This document shows, in pieces, positions 41,194 through 48,744 of a stretch of 64,000 bases of DNA. Source of the stretch: Desulfobacter hydrogenophilus (GTDB taxonomy: Bacteria > Desulfobacterota > Desulfobacteria > Desulfobacterales > Desulfobacteraceae). The position numbers were made by a program, and so were the translations under genes. The stretch lies in contig NZ_CP036313.1 in the NCBI RefSeq assembly GCF_004319545.1, positions 2,172,501 through 2,236,500 on the forward strand, read 5' to 3'. How positions within the stretch are numbered: position 1 is the first letter of the stretch; the number at the start of each line of letters is the position of its first letter. The notes beneath the pieces were generated by a model. The model was not told the DNA's origin and ran no database searches. It saw only the letters and a list, made by a program, of their open reading frames with translations.

Positions 41194-42467
41194 TATGCCA
41201 CCTTCGTCATTTTCAGATAGCGTAAAAGCCCGTCATAGGGATTTTCTTTGCTCTGAAGGATGTTTGTATTCTCCAACATTTCCTTGTCGGTATAGTCAAG
41301 AGGACGTTCTCCAGGTGCCAGGGTGTAAGTGCCCTTAGCCGGGCCTTCAAGCTGTAGGGCTTGGGGACCTTTATCATTTAAAATGAGACAAAGACGGGCG
41401 ATGTTGCCGTCCCCCAATTTTGTCACTTTCAGGATGACCGGCGACGGCCAGCGCTCCTGTGTTTCTCCTGCTGGTAAAAGGGTATACTTACCAGCAGGAT
41501 CGCCGCTGCCACTTTTAAATTCGGTCAAAATCGGTAAACCATAGGCTCCTCTGGGAAACCATTTGTCGGCAGGATGTATAGGATCGTGATTGGAATCATG
41601 TTGCCCGGTAATGAGTCGAATGGCATCCGGCTCCGGCCAGTAACTTCTTCCAGGTCGATTACCTCCTGGCCGACGCCCAATACCTGGTTTCTGGCGAAAG
41701 GCTCCATATCTGTTCAGGTATGCACACCATTCCTTGGCAGCGTCATTATTATCAGTGGTGATAGCTTTAAAACGAGCACCGGAAAGTCTGGGGTAAGGAC
41801 TGGTACTTAAGTTCTCTTTCTGATTTTCTGTCAAATTTTTTACAAATTGGTCAATGTCACCTGTGGTCTGAAATTGTTCGGCGATTCCTTTGCAGTATAA
41901 GGAGCCACATCCCCTGCGGGTACGCGCCCCAAGGCCGCCAAAGAGAATCCACAGCTTTATTGAATTGCAAACTTCGGTTTCATGTTCCCGAAAGCATGTC
42001 ACTTTAAATATGAAATTGAGATCGCCAATCAGATCACAGTCGTCACCGGGATTGAAAGTGTTCTGGAAAGGAAAAAGCACATATCCCGGTACCTGGGCAT
42101 TATCATATTGAAGGTATTTATCATTGTTCCCTCCCCAGGGTATTCGTTTGATGGTTGGCTTTCGAGTTAAATTAACACTCAAACGCACTGTTGAGGCTTC
42201 TTGGGTGCTTCCCCACAGACTATCCTCCCTTGTTTTAAATTCAGCTGAATTTACTTCATTTTGCATGGTGCGCCACCAGAACCGAAGCTGCCCTTTAATG
42301 GACTGAGTGCGGACTGGATTTTCAAAATCCGGGACCCAACTTTTTGTCCCGCCCCCGGCCATCGGTGTCAGCAGTTCGAGTTCATATTCGTGTTTTATGA
42401 ACCTATCCCTGGACATTGTGAAATCCGGGTCAATTATCGACTCGTCAGTTGTTAATTTCCTTGCCAT
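41193..42467 (-). CDS. cmr1: Cmr1 RAMP protein
   Basis: A 424-aa protein: HEYELELLTPMAGGGTKSWV, VRTQSIKGQLRFWWRTM (the Cmr1 hallmark R-x-x-s-iKG-LRfWwR), SLWGSTQEASTVRL, ILFGGLGARTRRGCGSLYCK. Cmr1 caps the Cmr complex near Cmr6. Start ATG 42467 has AAAGGTGAATT upstream. A 29-codon ORF ends ten bases before it. Confidence 0.92.
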   Translation of the reverse strand: MARKLTTDESIIDPDFTMSRDRFIKHEYELELLTPMAGGGTKSWVPDFENPVRTQSIKGQLRFWWRTMQNEVNSAEFKTREDSLWGSTQEASTVRLSVNLTRKPTIKRIPWGGNNDKYLQYDNAQVPGYVLFPFQNTFNPGDDCDLIGDLNFIFKVTCFREHETEVCNSIKLWILFGGLGARTRRGCGSLYCKGIAEQFQTTGDIDQFVKNLTENQKENLSTSPYPRLSGARFKAITTDNNDAAKEWCAYLNRYGAFRQKPGIGRRPGGNRPGRSYWPEPDAIRLITGQHDSNHDPIHPADKWFPRGAYGLPILTEFKSGSGDPAGKYTLLPAGETQERWPSPVILKVTKLGDGNIARLCLILNDKGPQALQLEGPAKGTYTLAPGERPLDYTDKEMLENTNILQSKENPYDGLLRYLKMTKVA

Positions 42468-42476
42468 AATTCACCT

Positions 42477-42566
42477 TTACAGATTTTTTTTAATTTCCTT
42501 GTTGTTTTTGGTAAATAAACCATAGTCGTCTGGTGAACCCCAAGGCTCAGTATCTTTCTTATCCAT
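42477..42566 (-). CDS. 29-residue ORF between csx20 and cmr1
   Basis: ATG at 42564-42566 with GGGAGTGAAA just upstream, TAA at 42477-42479. Product MDKKDTEPWGSPDDYGLFTK followed by NNKEIKKNL. Hydrophilic, no signal or membrane segment. It is the only ORF in a 146-bp gap and is well placed for translation, so it may be a small Cmr-associated protein or a leader peptide. No homologue is known to me. Confidence 0.5.
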   Translation of the reverse strand: MDKKDTEPWGSPDDYGLFTKNNKEIKKNL

Positions 42567-42613
42567 TTTCACTCCCTGTTTCTAAAAAGTCATACCATAC
42601 TATGTTTTGACTT

Positions 42614-43054
42614 TTATGGCCGATCGTACAATCGAAACCGCCTGTGTTTGAAAACATGTGTGGTTTTGATGCTGCCGTCCGGCTGCACATCCTCCAGGGC
42701 ATCTCTTTGGGTCACGGAGTAGACTGGGATTAACTGCGCCCTCAGTGCAAAATTAACCAGATGCCAGGTGGCCCCGAAATCCCCCTGCACCAGGACGACA
42801 TCATTTTTATCCGCTTCCTTTTCAAGCCACTGCTCAACCGGAAGAATGATGTCTGAAATATCATCCAGATCCGCCGGAATCTGCTCCCATATTTTTTTTA
42901 GTCCCGGAGGAAGCGTTATGATGGATGTAACTCCCCAAACATCTTTGGCCTGGGTCTCCTGCTCCAGGGTGAGCAAGTGGTTAAACACCAGAAACATTTT
43001 CCGGGAAGCTGTAACTTTTTTTCTATACATTTGAATCCGTCCCCTTTTTTTCAT
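42614..43054 (-). CDS. csx20: Csx20-like small CARF-related protein (possible ring nuclease)
   Basis: A 146-aa protein: RKMFLVFNHLLTLEQETQAK, ITLPPGLKKIWEQIPADLDD, VVLVQGDFGATWHLVNFALR, LIPVYSVTQRDA. The FNH...QGDFGAT...PVYaTT pattern matches the Csx20 family, predicted members of the CARF/ring-nuclease group that may degrade cyclic oligoadenylate. The ATG at 43054 overlaps the cas6 stop (TAATG); a second ATG at 43030 with AGGGGACG upstream is equally possible. Position at the start of the cmr operon fits an off-switch role. Confidence 0.65.
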   Translation of the reverse strand: MKKRGRIQMYRKKVTASRKMFLVFNHLLTLEQETQAKDVWGVTSIITLPPGLKKIWEQIPADLDDISDIILPVEQWLEKEADKNDVVLVQGDFGATWHLVNFALRAQLIPVYSVTQRDALEDVQPDGSIKTTHVFKHRRFRLYDRP

Positions 43055-43989
43055 TATGCTTGTGCCTTCAATGAAATCTGCCCCAGCCCAAAGGCTGTAT
43101 TTTTCCCGGCATGAACGGTTTCAGCCATGCGCAGAAACGGCAGAAAAGGTCCAAGGTCACCCTGGTAGGCCACTTGTCCGAGGAGGCCGCCCATATACAT
43201 TTTCGTCTCCTGGCGCGAGGAGTAGCGCTGCCAGTCAAACCAGGCCAGACGGTTGTCTGTCAGGCGCACCCGGCAGGCTTTTTTCACCAGTTCCGGGTAG
43301 TTAAGGGCTGGTTCGCCATCCCCGTATGTGTTGAACAGGGCGGTACACCGGCGGATCAGGGAACGCATTAAAAGGTCAAAGGGCAGGTCGGGTTTCTGGC
43401 CGGTTTTCGTGCTGATCCTGAACGGGGTTTGCAGTTTCAATGTGACATGGTCCGGGATTTTGTTTTGATCCGGGGTCAGGTTAAGCGTTGGTAAAACATC
43501 CGGTATTGTCACCCGGCCGTCTTTTTTTGAGTAAACCGTTTTATCGCCAAAGGTGACGGATTCCAGGGTAAACCCAGCCCGGTTGCCGTTCAGTCTTTTA
43601 CCCAGGCCAATGCGGCCCATCTGGTCAAAGGCATAGACAAAATAGGGCAGGTGCCGGTTCAGGTCTCCGAAAAGGACCATGCCGCATATCAGTGTTTCAC
43701 CGGCAGCGAAGTCTCTTTTTTCCGTTAAAGGCGGTTCCAGGATCATGGGGTGCGGTGGGGCGGATATCTTACCGTTTTCCGGTGCCGGCAGGGCATGTGC
43801 GGTTTCAAATATCAGGGAATAGGTGCAGTTTTGCCTTAAAATACAGGTGGTACAGGTTTGGTTTTTAAGCGCACACACGGTTCGTTTCAACGCATGACCC
43901 AAAAGCCCTCTGAATGTGGATCCTTTGTACGCGGGCAGAACAGCGTCCCGGGTCAGTTTGATGTGAAACAGGTATTTTCCGTATTTCAT
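43054..43989 (-). CDS. cas6: Cas6-type pre-crRNA endoribonuclease
   Basis: A 311-aa protein: FHIKLTRDAVLPAYKGSTFR then GLLGHALKR at the N-terminus, a CxxC-containing loop (QTCTTCILRQNCTY), and the C-terminal signature FDWQRYSSRQETKMYMGGLL, GQVAYQGDLGPFLPFLRMAE, GKNTAFGLGQISLKA of the Cas6 family PF10040. It cuts the repeat transcript of both arrays to give crRNAs. First gene of the cas6-csx20-cmr1-cmr2-cmr3-(MITE)-cmr4-cmr5-cmr6-csx1-CARF operon. The true start is ATG 43989. Confidence 0.9.
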   Translation of the reverse strand: MKYGKYLFHIKLTRDAVLPAYKGSTFRGLLGHALKRTVCALKNQTCTTCILRQNCTYSLIFETAHALPAPENGKISAPPHPMILEPPLTEKRDFAAGETLICGMVLFGDLNRHLPYFVYAFDQMGRIGLGKRLNGNRAGFTLESVTFGDKTVYSKKDGRVTIPDVLPTLNLTPDQNKIPDHVTLKLQTPFRISTKTGQKPDLPFDLLMRSLIRRCTALFNTYGDGEPALNYPELVKKACRVRLTDNRLAWFDWQRYSSRQETKMYMGGLLGQVAYQGDLGPFLPFLRMAETVHAGKNTAFGLGQISLKAQA

Positions 43990-44479
43990 AGGTGTATATA
44001 TTCCTTGGGTATTGTTTTGTGGCCGTTGACACTATCTACGGAGCTGATTCTCGGTTTTTTAAAAAAATCTGTCTGAAAAAGATTCTTTTGAAAAAGAGTT
44101 CTAAAATTTTCATGGCGGGTAAAAGAACATTTTTTCGAATTCAGCCGGGACATTTATTAAATTGTGATTGTGTGCCGCTTTTTTTTTCATATATATTATA
44201 TGTTTGTCAAGCTTATTGTGATGACATTTTAAATCTTGACTTACTTTGTTGTCTTTATCAATATGTACTGTTTGAAATGAGGAATCTCAAGGTGTTGATT
44301 CTAAAGGGTGCGGGTGGTATATCTGATCCCTGTATGGTTGATGCAGACGCTTTTTGAAAAAAATCTATAGATCAAATTATTTCGCTGATAATCCTGCCTA
44401 TACCTATCATAATCAATACGAATTGTAATTGGTTCCGCGCATATGATTAAACGGGTATTGGTATGAAAGAGGAGTCAAT
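43990..44479. other. 490-bp divergent intergenic region upstream of cas6 and the methyltransferase
   Basis: AT-rich, contains the promoters of the cas operon (minus) and the methyltransferase gene (plus, GAGGAG at 44470 before ATG 44480). A 121-codon plus-strand frame at 43992-44357 has no Shine-Dalgarno and no protein character. No repeat or hairpin stands out. Confidence 0.4.
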
Positions 44480-45436
44480 ATGAAAAAATGGCTGATTGAA
44501 GAGCTTATATGCCCGCAATGCCTGGACAGTGATATCGTACTCAATTTTGATATCTACACTGAGACGGATGGTGACATTATTGAGGGGCGCCTGGTCTGCC
44601 CCCAATGCAAACAGGAGTATGAAATCCACGAGGGGATTGCCGTGGTGGTCCCTGAACAGACCCTGCCTATGATTCAGGATGCAACGGGATACAACTCTTT
44701 TTCCATGCTCTCATCCTATTTATGGAGCCATTATTCAGAGTTTTTCAACGGCCCGGATGCCACGGACGCCTATCAGAAATGGGCCCGGGCCTTTGGTTCC
44801 CAACGGTCTGGCTGGGCCCTTGATATCGGGTGTTCCGTGGGGCGACTTACCTTTGAGATGACCCGAACCCATGACCGGGCTGTGGGCCTTGATACTTCTA
44901 TCTCCTTTGTCCGGGCTGCCCGCGAACTTGCCGCCAAAAAACAGCTGGCATTTGATCTGATCATGGAGGGGCAGATCACTGAAAAACGGGCCTGTGACCT
45001 GGATCCCGCCTTTGGCTTTGACCAGGCTGAATTTATTGTTGCCGATGCCATGGCATTGCCTTTTCGGTCCCGGCGCTTTGCCACGGTAAGTTCCGTAAAC
45101 ATCCTTGAAAAGGTGCCGGACCCATTGTTGCATTTGGCCGAAGCTAACCGGGTTATGGATGAAACAGATGCAAAAATCCTTTTTTCCGACCCCTTTTCCT
45201 GGGATGAAAATGTCAACAACCCTGATCGCTGGCTTGGGGGCACCAACGAAGGTTCTTTCAAAGGGTTTGGCATGGATAATATTTGTAGACTGCTCCAGGA
45301 TTCGAAATCTGTGTTCTCTCCGGGCTTTAGGATTCAGGATAAAGGGCAGGTGTTGTGGAAAATCAGGAAAACCCGAAATCTGTGGGAGCATATTACCTCC
45401 CAGTTTGTTGTCGCTGAAAGAACAGCCATGGGCTGA
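44480..45436 (+). CDS. SAM-dependent methyltransferase with Trm112-like zinc domain
   Basis: A 318-aa protein. N-terminal Trm112-like zinc ribbon: EELICPQCLDSDIVLNFDIY and GRLVCPQCKQEYEIHEGIAV. Then a class I methyltransferase domain with motif I ALDIGCSVGRLTFEMTRTHD and VGLDTSISFVRAARELAAKK; motif IV region VSSVNILEKVPDPLLHLAEA. Substrate unknown; quinone or lipid methylases share this layout. Its last codons overlap the start of hairpin element R3. It is upstream of a molybdopterin oxidoreductase gene on the same strand. Confidence 0.8.
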   Translation: MKKWLIEELICPQCLDSDIVLNFDIYTETDGDIIEGRLVCPQCKQEYEIHEGIAVVVPEQTLPMIQDATGYNSFSMLSSYLWSHYSEFFNGPDATDAYQKWARAFGSQRSGWALDIGCSVGRLTFEMTRTHDRAVGLDTSISFVRAARELAAKKQLAFDLIMEGQITEKRACDLDPAFGFDQAEFIVADAMALPFRSRRFATVSSVNILEKVPDPLLHLAEANRVMDETDAKILFSDPFSWDENVNNPDRWLGGTNEGSFKGFGMDNICRLLQDSKSVFSPGFRIQDKGQVLWKIRKTRNLWEHITSQFVVAERTAMG

Positions 45437-45511
45437 TCTGGACTATCAATACCTATACATAATCCACAACAAAACATGAAAGCCACATAACGGCTTGCTA
45501 TAACTTTCATA
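45423..45511 (+). repeat. Dispersed hairpin element, copy R3
   Basis: Order on the + strand: CAGCCATGGGCTGATCTGG, CTATCAATACC, CCACAACAAAACATGAAAG, stem TGAAAG/CTTTCA, then AAAAAAAC. It overlaps the methyltransferase stop codon and ends about 20 bp before the molybdopterin oxidoreductase start. Confidence 0.75.
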
Positions 45512-45529
45512 AAAAAACAATATAGAGAG

Positions 45530-47746
45530 GTGTCTATTTTGGCAGAACAGAAACCAGGGATTTGCGGCTTATGTTTCCACAGCCCCGGATGCGGTGTCAT
45601 CGTCCATTTTGATGATGACGGCAAAATCGACTGGCTCACCCCGGACCCTGAGGCGCCCATGGGCGAAGTGCTTTGCCCCATGGCTGCCAGTGCAAAACAG
45701 ATTATCTATTCGGATGCACGTATCAGACAGCCTCTGAAACGAAAAGGGCCCAAAGGGAAACTGGATTTCGAACCCATCTCCTGGGAAGAAGCCTTTGACA
45801 TTATCGCTGAAAAAATGGCGGCCATTAAATCGGAATACGGGCCCCAGGCCCTGGGGTTCTACGCCGGTACAGGCTCCTACGAACGGGCCTTTAAAGATGC
45901 ATTCCAGCTTGGCGGTTCCCAGATCTACCTTGCCCCAAGTATTTTGTTCCCCTATGGATCGCCCAATGCCTTCGGGGTGGGTGCACCCTGTTACACCTCC
46001 CTTGGTGTGCTGGCGCCCCAGTTAACATATGGTTGTCTGCACACGGACATGTTTTCCGATGTGGACAATTCAGATCTTATTTTTGTCTGGGGCACAGATC
46101 CATCCACATCCACGCCCCCGGCCCTGTTTGGACGCCTGGTCCGGGCCGCCCATGAAGGGGCACGGATCATTGTCATTGATCCCAGGCAAACCGCATCTGC
46201 CAAGCTGCCGGACAGTCTGTGGGTGCCCATCCGGCCCGGTTCGGACGGGGCCCTTGCCCTGGGCCTGTGCCATATTCTGATCCGGGAAAATTTAATTGAT
46301 CAGTCCTTTGTACAGGAATGGACGTTAGGGTATGAAGAGTTTGCCGAATATGTCAAGGCATTTACCCCTGAAACCGTTGCCGGCATCACCGGCGTGCCCC
46401 AGGACCTGATTATGGAGCTGGCCGAAGAAATTGCCGATGCCGAAGGCGCAAGCTATGTGATGTATACTGGTTTGGAATATACCAAATCCGGTGTTCAGAA
46501 CATCCGGGCTGTTATGGTACTCTGGGCCCTGGCCGGGCAGCTGGACGTTGAAGGGGGCCGCTGTTTTGTCCCCCGGGAGAACCAGATCCACCTGAGCAAA
46601 GATCACCAGATTGCAAGCCCTGGGTTTGATACATCCATCGGTGCAGGCCATTTTCCGGTGTATGCCCATTTCTGCGGAGGCGAGCCCCATGCCAGCCGTC
46701 TGCCGAAATCCATTTTAGAGGGTGACCCTTACAAAATTCACGGTTTGTTTATCCTTGGCGCATCCATCCTCACTGCCTGGCCCAACCCCATTTTATGGCA
46801 AAAGGCGTTTGATGCCCTGGATTTTCAGGTTTCCATTGATCTGCAGCTTACCCGGGATGCGGCCTGGGCGGATATTGTGCTGCCGGCCACCACCGCCTTT
46901 GAGCAGTCATCCTATTGCTTTTACGGCAATGCTGTCCGGTTGCGGGAAAAAATGATTGATCCGGTGGGGGACAGCAAACCCTGCTTTACCATTTTAACGG
47001 AACTGGCCCGGAAACTTGGGTATGCCGAAAAGTTTCCTGCCAATGAGGCAGAGCTGCTGGACCTGGTCTTAAAAGATACCGGCATTACCCGGGCGGATAT
47101 GGAACAGGATGTCCGGCTGACGGTGCGCAAATCCGCTGACCCCATGGCCTATCGGAAATGGGAAACAGGAGGTTTGCGAAAAGATGGAAAGCCGGGCTTT
47201 GAAACCCCGTCCGGCAAATTTGAGATTAAATCCACCCTGCTTGAGCAGATGGGGTACGACGGACTGCCAAAATATGAAGAGTCCTTTGAAACCCCTGTCA
47301 GTCGTCCTTTGCTGGCCAATCGGTTCCCTTTGGTTCTAGGTACGGGTCCTTTTAAGCCGGACATGAAATCCTGTCTGCGGGCCGTGCCTGATTTTATTGA
47401 AAAATATCCGAATCCCATGGTCCAGATGAATCCCGAGGATGCCGCAGATCGAAAAATTGAAACCGGCGATACGGTGGTGGTGAAAACGGCCCGGGGGTTT
47501 GTGGAGATGCGGGCCGATGTATCGGAAAATATTATGAGAGGGTTTGTCTATGCGCCGGTGGGCGGCGGCGGGCCTTTAGGCCCGGAATCCTGGCGAAAAG
47601 CCAATGTCAATGTACTCACCGACCTTGAGCAGTTTGATCCCATTTCCGGGTTTCCCGTGTATAAAACCCTGATGTGCCAGGTGAAGAAAAAACGCAGAAG
47701 GCGAACCATTGTGGTTCAGGATCCAAGTCTGGGATGTGTGGGATGA
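45530..47746 (+). CDS. Molybdopterin-dependent oxidoreductase (DMSO reductase family)
   Basis: A 738-aa catalytic subunit. N-terminal 4Fe-4S motif ICGLCFHSPGCGVIVHF with the fourth Cys in GEVLCPMAASAK; Mo-bis-MGD-binding regions GFYAGTGSYERAFKDAFQLG, LIFVWGTDPSTSTPPALFGR, IIVIDPRQTASAKLPDSLWV, ARPGSDGALALGLCHIL-type stretch, and C-terminal ETGDTVVVKTARGFVEMRAD. No Tat signal, so cytoplasmic. Start could be GTG 45530 or TTG 45539; GAGAGGTG upstream favours the latter. Substrate cannot be assigned; it has no partner subunits here. Confidence 0.85.
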   Translation: MSILAEQKPGICGLCFHSPGCGVIVHFDDDGKIDWLTPDPEAPMGEVLCPMAASAKQIIYSDARIRQPLKRKGPKGKLDFEPISWEEAFDIIAEKMAAIKSEYGPQALGFYAGTGSYERAFKDAFQLGGSQIYLAPSILFPYGSPNAFGVGAPCYTSLGVLAPQLTYGCLHTDMFSDVDNSDLIFVWGTDPSTSTPPALFGRLVRAAHEGARIIVIDPRQTASAKLPDSLWVPIRPGSDGALALGLCHILIRENLIDQSFVQEWTLGYEEFAEYVKAFTPETVAGITGVPQDLIMELAEEIADAEGASYVMYTGLEYTKSGVQNIRAVMVLWALAGQLDVEGGRCFVPRENQIHLSKDHQIASPGFDTSIGAGHFPVYAHFCGGEPHASRLPKSILEGDPYKIHGLFILGASILTAWPNPILWQKAFDALDFQVSIDLQLTRDAAWADIVLPATTAFEQSSYCFYGNAVRLREKMIDPVGDSKPCFTILTELARKLGYAEKFPANEAELLDLVLKDTGITRADMEQDVRLTVRKSADPMAYRKWETGGLRKDGKPGFETPSGKFEIKSTLLEQMGYDGLPKYEESFETPVSRPLLANRFPLVLGTGPFKPDMKSCLRAVPDFIEKYPNPMVQMNPEDAADRKIETGDTVVVKTARGFVEMRADVSENIMRGFVYAPVGGGGPLGPESWRKANVNVLTDLEQFDPISGFPVYKTLMCQVKKKRRRRTIVVQDPSLGCVG

Positions 47747-47812
47747 TGTTTTACCCATTGATATTCGGGGGATTTAGAAGAATCGCAATTTCCTGGTAAT
47801 GTGAAACGCAAA

Positions 47813-47840
47813 AAGGGGGAGACTATTCAGTCTCCCCCTT
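47813..47840. terminator. Bidirectional terminator
   Basis: Perfect 12-bp stem AAGGGGGAGACT (47813-47824) with AGTCTCCCCCTT (47829-47840), between convergent genes for the molybdopterin oxidoreductase and cytochrome c3. Confidence 0.85.
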
Positions 47841-47888
47841 CTAAATATATGCCGCTAAGCGCTGAGTAGATGCGCTACTTCGGAATAA

Positions 47889-48359
47889 TTACATTTTTTT
47901 ATGGCAGTCGTTGCACTTGGTGCCGACTTTCAGGCCTTGTTCCTTGTGGCAGCCTATGCAGTTTTCATGAATGGCTGATTCAAGGTGCATGATGTCAATG
48001 GGTTTTTTCTTATTTTTACCCTGGAAGGTTTTGTCTGCTGTTTTGGCTTTGGCGCGGGTGTGGCACTCTTCACATTTCTGGACATTGTCGCCTGCTTTAA
48101 GATCGGCAAGGGGTTTGCCGTCTTTGTCGTGATGGCAGTCGCCGCAGGATAGTTTGTACTCTTCATGATGTTTTTTATGGGTGAATTCAACCAGTTTAGA
48201 TGGTTTTTTTGCATCCGGCCCTTTTTTGCGCTTGGCATCTAAAAGTTTGCTTTTCATTGTAATGACGTCTTCTACATCGGTCCCTGCCTGAATTCCGGAG
48301 GCAGTGAAAAACACAGCAATTCCTGCAGCCAACAGGAGGGTAAATAATTTTTTACTCAT
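47889..48359 (-). CDS. Tetraheme cytochrome c3 (class III)
   Basis: A 156-aa protein with signal peptide KLFTLLLAAGIAVFFTASGI and four heme-binding motifs: CGDCHH, CEECH, CIGCH and CNDCH, plus distal histidines in FTHKKHHEEY and MHLESAIHENC. Periplasmic electron carrier between hydrogenases or formate dehydrogenases and membrane complexes in sulfate reducers; a strong pointer to the organism type. AAAGGAGAAAAG precedes the ATG. Convergent with the molybdopterin gene. Confidence 0.95.
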   Translation of the reverse strand: MSKKLFTLLLAAGIAVFFTASGIQAGTDVEDVITMKSKLLDAKRKKGPDAKKPSKLVEFTHKKHHEEYKLSCGDCHHDKDGKPLADLKAGDNVQKCEECHTRAKAKTADKTFQGKNKKKPIDIMHLESAIHENCIGCHKEQGLKVGTKCNDCHKKM

Positions 48360-48744
48360 AACCTCTTTTCTCCTTTATAAAGTTAAAACTATAGTGCTTT
48401 TACGGCTGTATAGCCGATTATATCCTTATAATTCATTTCCACTTTTTACACCCAAGCCCTAGGCAAAGTCAATACCAAACAAGATTGCCAATCACTGGTT
48501 TAAGCCTTGAATTTGTAGCTAAAATTTGATTTTTAAGACGCTGTCAGCAGTCTTTGTGTTGTTATATGAAAGAATATGATAATTAAGATAGATTCGGCAT
48601 TTTCCCCATCAGGAAATTGACCCGGATCTGTGTGTCGCCATGGGTGCTGTTATCCAGGCCGGCCGTGAATTTGTTTAAAATCCGGAATTAAATATACATG
48701 GAATTACCCCCGGAATTATAATTTTAAGGGATACAGAATATCGA
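48360..48744. other. 385-bp intergenic region upstream of cytochrome c3 and the SNF2 helicase
   Basis: Divergent promoters are expected here. I see no repeat, RNA or gene; the plus-strand frame segments are short and not protein-like. Confidence 0.4.
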
